From the NCBI RefSeq assembly GCF_021631985.1, contig NZ_CP070225.1, positions 4,898,001 to 4,962,000 of the forward strand: a stretch of DNA of 64,000 bases, in the 5' to 3' direction. A model generated the notes under the pieces. That model saw only the letters and a program-made list of their open reading frames with translations. It searched no databases and was not told the origin of the DNA. Of this stretch, positions 58,119-64,000 are shown piece by piece; position 1 is the first letter of the stretch; the number at the start of each line of letters is the position of its first letter. Position numbers and translations under genes: made by a program. The DNA comes from Sandaracinus amylolyticus. GTDB lineage: Bacteria; Myxococcota_A; Polyangia; Polyangiales; Sandaracinaceae.

Positions 58119-58230
58119 CGCGAGTCGCCTCGCGCACGGCCCTCCGCGCTCGTGGGCTCCGAGACGACCGACGACGTCTGCTCGTCGGCGAGCGTGCTCG
58201 TGTGCTTCGGAGCCTCGCCACGGCGCGCCT

Positions 58231-59988
58231 TCAGCTCGCGGTCGCCGCGAGCCGCCAGCCCTTCGCGCGCTCTTGCTCCCGCCAGAGCGCGGCGTAGACG
58301 CCGTCCGCGGCGATCAGCTCGTCGTGCGTGCCGGACTCCGCGACGCGCCCTCGCTCGAGCACGACGATCCGATGCGCGCGCCGCACCGTGCGCAGTCGAT
58401 GGGCGATCACCACGACGGTCTTCTTCGCGACGAGCTCGTCGATCGCTCGCTGGATCTCGGCCTCCGCCGACGCGTCGACCGAGGCCGTCGCCTCGTCGAG
58501 CAGCACGATCGGCGCGTCCTTGAGGATCGCGCGCGCGATGGACAGACGCTGGCGCTCGCCACCCGAGAGCGTTCCGCCGCCTTCGCCGAGCACGGTGTCG
58601 TAGCCGTCCGGCAGCGCCGTGATGAAGTCGTGCGCACGCGCAGCCTTCGCAGCCCGCTCGACCTCCTCGCGTGACGCGTCGGGCCGCCCCACGCGGAGGT
58701 TCTCGAGGATCGTGCCGGAGAAGAGGACGACGTCCTGGAACACCATCGCGATGTGCTGGTGCAGCTGCTCGAAGGGCACGTCGCGGATGTCGACACCGCC
58801 GATGCGGATCGCGCCTCGCCCCCTCGGGATGTCCCAGAGGCGCGCGACGAGATGGACCAGCGTCGACTTGCCGGATCCCGACGCGCCGACGAGCGCGGTG
58901 AGCGAGCGCTCGGGGAAGCTCACCGAGACCCCGTCGAGCACGGCGTCTTCGTCGTAGGCGAACGACACCGCGTCGACCTCCACGTCGAACCTCTGGATCG
59001 GCGGCGCGCTCGCGGACGGCTCCGCGAGAGGCTCCTCCGCGAGCAGCCGGTCGACGCGACCGAGCGCGCGCTGTGAGGCTCGCAAGAGGAGCAGCGCCAC
59101 GCCGAGACCGGCCACCTGCTGCACGACGCCCACGGTCACCACGAGGAAGACGAGCAGCACGCCGGGCTCGATCGAGCCTCGGAGGACCAGCTCGCTCCCG
59201 GCGTACGCCACCGCGACGAAGCTCACCTCGATCACGAATCCGAACGCCGCGAGCAGCGGCGACGGCAGCACGTCGGCGCGGACGAGCGCGTCGCGCAGCC
59301 GCTCCATCGCGCTCACCAAGCGCTGATAGACGTCGCCGTGGCGGCCGAACGCGCGGAGCACGGCGATGCCCTGCACGTACTCGACGACGCGCCCGCTCAC
59401 GTCGGCCCCCGCGTCGAGCACCGCGTCGATCTCACGCACGAAGACGGGCGTGGTCGCCGCCAGCACGACGAGCGCGACGGGCAGCGCGGCGAGGACGACG
59501 AGCCCCAAGCGCCAGTCGAGGGCACAGAGGCCGAGGCCGACGAGCATCGGCAGCGCGAAGCTCGCCGCGAAGACGGCGACGGTGTGCGACCACACGTCCT
59601 CGACGAGCGCGAGATCCGTCGTCAGCACGCCCGCGAGCTCGCCGCTCCGGCGCTGCGTGAAGAACCCCATCGGCAGGCGCCGCAGGTGATCCGCGGTGCG
59701 GATGCGCGCCTGCCCCATGAGCGCGTGCGCGGCGATGAAGATGTTCGACATCGCGCCGCGAGAGAGGACGAGACGCAGCAGCACCGAGAGCGCGATCGCG
59801 AAGGTCGCCCACCCCGTGAGCGTCATCGAGAGCCGGCGCTCGAGCGCCTCGCGCACGAGGAGCAGGACGACGGCGTAGGGCGCCGCGATCGCCAGCGCCT
59901 CGCCGAACGCGAAGAACAAGCCGCGCCGCAGCCGCGCGTCGCGACGGCCCGCGAGCCGCTCGCCGAGCAGGAAGACGTCTCGCAGCAT
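58231..59988 (-). CDS. ABC transporter half (membrane + ATPase), second of a heterodimer
   Basis: A 585-residue fused permease/ATPase. Six membrane helices lie in residues about 20-310, then the ATPase: Walker A VGASGSGKSTL, Q-loop VFQDVVLFSG, signature LSGGERQRLSIARAIL, Walker B IVLLDEATASVD, switch His in VVVIAHRL. The start at 59988 overlaps the stop of the partner gene (TGATG), so the pair is cotranslated. It resembles IrtA/YbtQ-type siderophore or peptide-related ABC proteins. No extra domain (such as SIP) is fused. Confidence 0.9.
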   Translation of the reverse strand: MLRDVFLLGERLAGRRDARLRRGLFFAFGEALAIAAPYAVVLLLVREALERRLSMTLTGWATFAIALSVLLRLVLSRGAMSNIFIAAHALMGQARIRTADHLRRLPMGFFTQRRSGELAGVLTTDLALVEDVWSHTVAVFAASFALPMLVGLGLCALDWRLGLVVLAALPVALVVLAATTPVFVREIDAVLDAGADVSGRVVEYVQGIAVLRAFGRHGDVYQRLVSAMERLRDALVRADVLPSPLLAAFGFVIEVSFVAVAYAGSELVLRGSIEPGVLLVFLVVTVGVVQQVAGLGVALLLLRASQRALGRVDRLLAEEPLAEPSASAPPIQRFDVEVDAVSFAYDEDAVLDGVSVSFPERSLTALVGASGSGKSTLVHLVARLWDIPRGRGAIRIGGVDIRDVPFEQLHQHIAMVFQDVVLFSGTILENLRVGRPDASREEVERAAKAARAHDFITALPDGYDTVLGEGGGTLSGGERQRLSIARAILKDAPIVLLDEATASVDASAEAEIQRAIDELVAKKTVVVIAHRLRTVRRAHRIVVLERGRVAESGTHDELIAADGVYAALWREQERAKGWRLAATAS

Positions 59989-61781
59989 CACGCGACCTCC
60001 TTCGCGACCGCAGGCGCATCCGCCTCGCCCAACGACCAGTCCAGCGCCTCGGTGTGGCTCTCCCAGAGACGCTGGTAGAGCGCGCAGCGCGCGAGCAGCT
60101 CGTCGTGCGTGCCTCGATCGGACACGCGGCCGCCCTCGAGCACGACGATGTGATCGGCGGTGGCGATGGTGGACAGCCGGTGCGCGACCACGAGGACCGT
60201 CCGCCCGGCGCAGAGCTCCGAGAGCGCCTCCTGGATGCGCGCTTCGTTCTCGGGATCGGCGAATGCCGTCGCCTCGTCGAGCAGCAGCACCGGCGCGTCC
60301 TTGAGCAGCGCGCGCGCGATGGACAGGCGCTGCTTCTCGCCGCCGGAGAGCCTCGCGCCGCGCTCGCCGAGCAGCGTGTCGTAGCGCTGCGGCAGCGCCT
60401 GGATGAAGTCGTACGCGCGCGCAGCGCGGCACGCGGCGTCGATCTGCGCGTCGGTGGCGTCGGGCCGAGCGAGACGGAGGTTGTCGCGGACCGTGCCGTG
60501 GAAGAGGAACACGTCCTGGAACACCATCGAGACGCGCGAGAGCAGCGCGTCGAGCGCGAACGTGCGCACATCGACGCCACCGAGCTCGACGGCGCCGCTC
60601 GCCGCCTCCCACAGCCTCGGAACGAGCCGCACGAGCGTCGTCTTGCCCGCGCCCGAAGGCCCGACCAGCGCCGTGACCTTGCCCGCCGGGGCTTCGAACG
60701 AGACGTCGTGGAGGACCTCCGGGCCGCCGTCCTCGTAGCGGAAGCCGACGCCGCGGAACGCGATGCCGTCGTGCGCAGGCCGCGCGAGGCCCGCGGTGCG
60801 CTCGAGATCCGGCGCCGTGAGGATCGCCTGGATGCGCCCGTTGCCGGCCTCGATGCGCTCGACGTTCCCCCACGCGAACATCAGCCGCATCAGCGACATG
60901 AGGAGCTGCGGCCCGAGCACGAGGAAGAGCACGAGCGACTCGAGCGAGAGCGTCCTGCGCGTGTAGAAGAAGCCGCCGAGCGGCACGAGCACGACGAGGC
61001 TCGAGCCGATGAGCGCGCCGAACGCGCCGTACCCGCGGCCGTTGGTGCGCATGAAGCCTTCCATCCACGCGAGACCTTCGTCGATCGAGCGCGAGAGCTC
61101 GCCGAAGCGCTGCGCGGAGAGGCCGAAGGTCTTGATGACCTGGATGCCCCGCAGGTACTCGAGCAACGAGCGGTTCGTCCGGCTCTGGATCTCGTTCCAC
61201 TGCTGGTGCGCCGTGCCGGCGCCGCGCATCGCGACCGCCATCGCGCCGACGGCGAGCGGCGCCATCGCGATGCTCGCGAGCGCCATGCGCCAGTCGACCC
61301 CGAGCAACGCGATGGTGGTGGCGATCGGCACGACGAACGCGGCGACCGCGTCGGGGAAGTGGTGGGCGATGAACGCCTCGATCTGGTTCACGTCGTCCAT
61401 CAGCGTCTTGCGCAGCTCACCGGCGCTGCGACGGCTGAAGAACGAGAGCGGCACCGCGCCGAGCTTCTTCGCGAGCTCGAGGCGCAGCGCGTGCAACGTG
61501 CGGAACGCCGCGACGTGCGCGAGCACGTTCGCGCCGGCGACGAGGACGTAGCGCAGCGCCAGCGCGAGCGCCGCGACGAGCGCGAGCGAGCGGACCGTGT
61601 CGAGGTCCGGAGGGGTCGCGTAGATCGCGGTCGCCATGCGCGCGACGACGAAGAACGGCACGAGCGCGAGGGCCGCGGCCGACGTCGACGCGAGCGCGGC
61701 CGCGACGACGAGCGGCCCCTGCATCCCGAGCAGCCGCCTCAACCCCTTCAGCGTGGGTTGTTCGCTCTCATTGGGTCCCAT
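59988..61781 (-). CDS. ABC transporter half (membrane + ATPase), YbtP/IrtB-like
   Basis: A 597-residue fused permease/ATPase. Walker A VGPSGAGKTTL, Q-loop VFQDVFLFHG, signature LSGGEKQRLSIARAL, Walker B VLLLDEATAFADPENEARIQ, switch His VLVVAHRLSTI. The string DEATAFADPENE is common in the siderophore-type YbtP/IrtB group, so ferric-siderophore import is a reasonable guess, although those systems are in the exporter fold. It lies 43 bp after the AraC-family gene, which probably regulates it. Confidence 0.9.
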   Translation of the reverse strand: MGPNESEQPTLKGLRRLLGMQGPLVVAAALASTSAAALALVPFFVVARMATAIYATPPDLDTVRSLALVAALALALRYVLVAGANVLAHVAAFRTLHALRLELAKKLGAVPLSFFSRRSAGELRKTLMDDVNQIEAFIAHHFPDAVAAFVVPIATTIALLGVDWRMALASIAMAPLAVGAMAVAMRGAGTAHQQWNEIQSRTNRSLLEYLRGIQVIKTFGLSAQRFGELSRSIDEGLAWMEGFMRTNGRGYGAFGALIGSSLVVLVPLGGFFYTRRTLSLESLVLFLVLGPQLLMSLMRLMFAWGNVERIEAGNGRIQAILTAPDLERTAGLARPAHDGIAFRGVGFRYEDGGPEVLHDVSFEAPAGKVTALVGPSGAGKTTLVRLVPRLWEAASGAVELGGVDVRTFALDALLSRVSMVFQDVFLFHGTVRDNLRLARPDATDAQIDAACRAARAYDFIQALPQRYDTLLGERGARLSGGEKQRLSIARALLKDAPVLLLDEATAFADPENEARIQEALSELCAGRTVLVVAHRLSTIATADHIVVLEGGRVSDRGTHDELLARCALYQRLWESHTEALDWSLGEADAPAVAKEVA

Positions 61782-61824
61782 GCGCCGAGTGAGCCTCGGG
61801 ACCGGAACCGCGTATTGGATCTTT

Positions 61825-62688
61825 TTACCGGCGCACCGAGACGTGGTCGGTGCCGACGACGCGCGCGGCGAGGTACTCGCGAGGCGTCGAGCCTGCGAGC
61901 GAGCGGAACTCGCGCACGAAGTGCGCTTGATCGAAGTAGCCGTGCTCGGCGGCCACCGCGGCGCCGCGCAGGGTGCCGTGATCGAGCGCGCGCAGCGCCG
62001 AACGGAACCGTCGGACGCGCCAGAACGCCTTCGGGCTCAATCCGACCTCGTCGCGGAACAGCGCCAAGAGGCGCTTCGGTGAGAGCCCGGTCCGGCGATT
62101 CACCTCGCCGACCGACGTGAGGTCGCGGCCCTCGAACGCATCGAGCGACAGCCGCAGCGCGGCGTCCAGCTCGAACGAGCGAGCGAGCCGACGCAGGAGG
62201 TTGTCTTCGAGGAGCCGCACCCGATCGCGCGGCGAGGACGTCTCCATCAACCGTTCGCGCAGCGAGTGAGCCGACGCGCCCCACAGCGCGTCGAGCGACA
62301 CGACCCGCCCCGTGATCGCATCGGCGGGCAGGTCGAAGAAGGGGCGCGCCCCGCCGGGCTTGAACTCCACGCCGACCGTCGGCCCGAGCGCGGTGTCGAT
62401 CAGCAGCGGCGTCACCCGCGCGCCACACACGATCGCGCCCGAGACCTCGGTGGCGTCGATCGCGTCCTCGTCGGTGAAGACGCGCAGCGGGCCGTTGCCG
62501 AGGTGGACGACGAGGGACTGCGCGCCGCTCGGGAGCACCCTCTCGCGCTCCGCCTGCGCCACGTAGCTGTCCGCCGCCCAGATGAGCTCGACGAGCCCAT
62601 CGAGCGGCGGGCTCGGCCGATGGACCGTGATGCGCGTGACGCGCGCCGGCGGCTCCTGCACCGGCCGGAGAGCGCGCAGGGCCCTCAC
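61825..62688 (-). CDS. AraC-family transcriptional regulator
   Basis: A 287-residue regulator. The N-terminal domain (residues about 20-170: SPPLDGLVELIWAADSYVAQAERERVLPSGAQSLVVHLG) resembles the DUF6597 sensor domain. The C-terminal AraC HTH pair is LTSVGEVNRRTGLSPKRLLALFRDEVGLSPKAFWRVRRF and GAAVAAEHGYFDQAHFVREFRSLAGSTPREYL. It is upstream of the ABC pair and probably controls it. GTG at 62688 overlaps the thioesterase stop (GTGA); GTG at 62661 is an alternative. Confidence 0.87.
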   Translation of the reverse strand: MRALRALRPVQEPPARVTRITVHRPSPPLDGLVELIWAADSYVAQAERERVLPSGAQSLVVHLGNGPLRVFTDEDAIDATEVSGAIVCGARVTPLLIDTALGPTVGVEFKPGGARPFFDLPADAITGRVVSLDALWGASAHSLRERLMETSSPRDRVRLLEDNLLRRLARSFELDAALRLSLDAFEGRDLTSVGEVNRRTGLSPKRLLALFRDEVGLSPKAFWRVRRFRSALRALDHGTLRGAAVAAEHGYFDQAHFVREFRSLAGSTPREYLAARVVGTDHVSVRR

Positions 62689-63164
62689 CGCTCCGCCAGC
62701 CTCCGCGCTCTCCGCGCTTCCGCGTCCTTCGCTCTCCGCTCGTCGTCGGCGGTCTCGCAGAGCAGCGGCGGGACCTTCACCGCCTTGCCCTTCTCGTCGA
62801 CGCACACGAAGGTCATGAACGCATCGACGCAGAGCCGGCGATGCATGGTCGCGCGGTCCTCGACCTGCACCTCGATCTCGACCTCGACCGAGCTCGAGAA
62901 CGCGGCGTTCACGCGCGCCGCGAGGACCACGACGTCGCCGACGCGCATGGGCGCGAGGAACTTCACGTTGTCGATCGCGGCGGTGACCGCGGTCCGACCG
63001 CAGTGGCGCTGCGCGGCGATCGCGGCGCAGATGTCCATCCACGCCAGCACGGTGCCGCCGAACGCGGTGCCGATCGCGTTCGAGTGCTGCGGCAGCACGA
63101 GCTCCGTCATCTCGGTGTAGGACGCGCGCGGAGAGCGAGGCGGGGGCGTTCCTTCGTGGCTCAC
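62685..63164 (-). CDS. Acyl-CoA thioesterase (hot-dog fold, YciA-like)
   Basis: A 159-residue hot-dog thioesterase. The conserved helix is PQHSNAIGTAFGGTVLAWMDICAAIAAQRHCG, with the catalytic Asp in WMDIC, followed by VKFLAPMRVGDVVVLAARV and the late VDAFMTFVCVDEKGKAVKVP. It would hydrolyse acyl-CoA in the cytoplasm. The basic/acidic C-terminal tail (DDERRAKDAEARRARRLAER) is not part of the fold. It is translationally coupled to the AraC gene downstream. Confidence 0.9.
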   Translation of the reverse strand: MSHEGTPPPRSPRASYTEMTELVLPQHSNAIGTAFGGTVLAWMDICAAIAAQRHCGRTAVTAAIDNVKFLAPMRVGDVVVLAARVNAAFSSSVEVEIEVQVEDRATMHRRLCVDAFMTFVCVDEKGKAVKVPPLLCETADDERRAKDAEARRARRLAER

Positions 63165-63190
63165 GCGGGCGTAGTAGCACGCCGCCGCGG

Positions 63191-63196
63191 TATATC
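63191..63196 (+). promoter_or_regulatory. -10-like box TATATC, predicted leaderless start
   Basis: TATATC, unusually AT-rich for this DNA, ends six bases before the GTG at 63203. The thioesterase start is divergent at 63164, so only 38 bp separate the two genes. Confidence 0.5.
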
Positions 63197-63202
63197 CGTC
63201 GC

Positions 63203-63613
63203 GTGCGCCGCCTCGCCCACGTCCTCGCGCTCGCGATCACCCTCGCGGCGCTCGTGGCGCGCGCGCAGTCGGACGCGGCGATCGAGGTCGCGCTCGATCC
63301 ACCGGCGCGACTCGCGGTCGGAGCGCGCGCCGAGGTGATCGTGCGAGTGCGCGCGAGCGAGCGCGCGGGGCGCCCGATGTTGATCACGCCGAGCAGCGAA
63401 GGCAGCGCGATCGAGGTCGTGCGCGGAAGGCTCACGCGCGGCGACGCCGAGGAAGCGGGCGGCGAGCTCCGGTTCCGCGTCCCGATCGTGGCGCGCACCG
63501 CAGGCACCGCGGTGATGCGCGTGCGCGTCGACGGCTTCGCGTGCGAAGCAGGCCACTGCCGCGCGCTGGTGGTGGAAGCGAGCGCCCCGATCGAGGTGCT
63601 GCCGGCGCCGTGA
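63203..63613 (+). CDS. Small secreted or periplasmic protein, 136 aa
   Basis: It begins at GTG with a signal peptide (RRLAHVLALAITLAALVARAQ) and a beta-rich mature part (AIEVALDPPARLAVGARAEVIVRVRASE, ELRFRVPIVARTAGTAVMRVRVDGFACEAGHCRALVVEASAPIEV). The repeating strand pattern suggests an Ig-like or DsbD-N-like domain, with a Cys pair in CEAGHC that could form a disulfide. No family confirmed. Confidence 0.65.
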   Translation: MRRLAHVLALAITLAALVARAQSDAAIEVALDPPARLAVGARAEVIVRVRASERAGRPMLITPSSEGSAIEVVRGRLTRGDAEEAGGELRFRVPIVARTAGTAVMRVRVDGFACEAGHCRALVVEASAPIEVLPAP

Positions 63614-63619
63614 TCGTTC

Positions 63620-63637
63620 CTCGAGCGCGTGCTCGAG
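63620..63637. terminator. Hairpin after the small secreted protein
   Basis: CTCGAGC-GCGT-GCTCGAG, a perfect 7-bp stem seven bases after the stop at 63613. No T-tract. Confidence 0.5.
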
Positions 63638-63699
63638 AGCGCCCCCGCCGAGACCTCGCCGATCTCGCCTCAGCGTGCGACGATGCCCACCTCCTAGCG

Positions 63700-64000
63700 A
63701 TGCTCACGCTCATCCGCCGTCAGTCGCGCCTCGTCCGCGTCGCCGCTTGGACCTCGTGGGTGCTCTCCTGCGCCGGCGTCATCGAGCGCTTCTCGCCCGA
63801 TCGCGAAGCCGTCATCGACGACTGGAAGCTCCGCTGGGCGCGCGGCATGCGCGGCATCGTCGGGCTCGATCCCACGCTCGTGCACGGCGAGCCCTCGCTC
63901 TCCAGCGGGCGCGGTCGCCTCATCGTCGCGAACCACCGCACGCCGCTCGACATCGTCACGCTGCTCTCGCTCTTCGGCGGTCATTTCCTCGCGAACCACA
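63700..64000 (+). CDS. PlsC-type acyltransferase, N-terminal part (runs off the window)
   Basis: The first 100 residues of a 1-acylglycerol-3-phosphate-type acyltransferase. The HX4D catalytic motif is visible as NHRTPLD at residues about 77-83, preceded by RGRLIVA. A hydrophobic N-terminal stretch (VRVAAWTSWVLSCAGV) would anchor it to the inner membrane. The second block of the family lies beyond the window. The ATG at 63700 follows CTCCTAGCG with no clear Shine-Dalgarno. Confidence 0.8.
   Translation, partial: MLTLIRRQSRLVRVAAWTSWVLSCAGVIERFSPDREAVIDDWKLRWARGMRGIVGLDPTLVHGEPSLSSGRGRLIVANHRTPLDIVTLLSLFGGHFLANH

Overview
This is a very GC-rich bacterial chromosome segment (third codon positions almost all G or C). 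Its gene content points to the Myxococcota, probably a Sandaracinaceae/Polyangiales-type myxobacterium. Signs of this are secreted or lipidated Cys-rich proteins, TPR proteins with a signal peptide and C-terminal membrane helices, hybrid histidine kinases with several receivers, a PHA-system granule protein, and many lineage-specific hypotheticals. No tRNA, rRNA or CRISPR array was found. The lineage call is inferred from gene content only.

Layout. 1-976: two divergent response-regulator genes (the rightward one has lost its phospho-acceptor Asp), then a repeat-rich spacer with a long palindrome. 977-1863: two small hypotheticals, one a highly basic disordered protein. 1952-11554: a compact three-gene operon that is the most unusual item in the window: a Tubulin_2-type GTPase, a large two-helix membrane protein, and a multi-spanning protein whose cytoplasmic part looks like a catalytically degraded Hrq1/MrfA-type (DUF1998) helicase. 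An outer-membrane barrel gene follows. 12244-17091: hypotheticals, a haem-binding lipoprotein, beta-carbonic anhydrase, an SDR, and an ECF sigma factor with a Cys-free ChrR-like cupin anti-sigma. 17181-20540: DUF6010 protein, GlxA-type regulator, an IS110 element, arfB. 20583-30733: a large lipoprotein with an 18-bp tandem repeat, a DUF4253 protein, an L,D-transpeptidase lipoprotein, GNAT/HD pair, methyltransferase, crotonase, and a Cys-pair domain protein. 30864-35787: typA, a PHA-system protein, GNAT, AI-2E-type permease, and a dienoyl-CoA-reductase-like SDR.

35912-39543 holds two tandem hybrid sensor kinases. 39739-44653 is a fatty-acid operon (TetR, FadE5-like acyl-CoA dehydrogenase, MaoC hydratase, long FabG) whose members resemble those of the mycobacterial fabG4/htdX/fadE5 locus, headed by a long operator palindrome. 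44816-54246: a hypothetical, three secreted or lipidated proteins, purD, purH, DedA, and a two-haem membrane cytochrome. 54533-64000: a TPP enzyme, a membrane protein, an MBL hydrolase, a heterodimeric ABC exporter of the YbtPQ/IrtAB type with an AraC regulator and a hotdog thioesterase, a secreted protein, and the start of a PlsC-type acyltransferase.

Two genome-style features recur. First, many genes have a TANNNT -10-like box ending only 6-10 nt before the start codon, which predicts leaderless transcripts; other genes have a clear GGAGG. Second, intergenic repeats recur: a GAGGAGAGCAGGAG family, and a TCGGCTCGCCCGCCGG / GAGCACTCCGG family.
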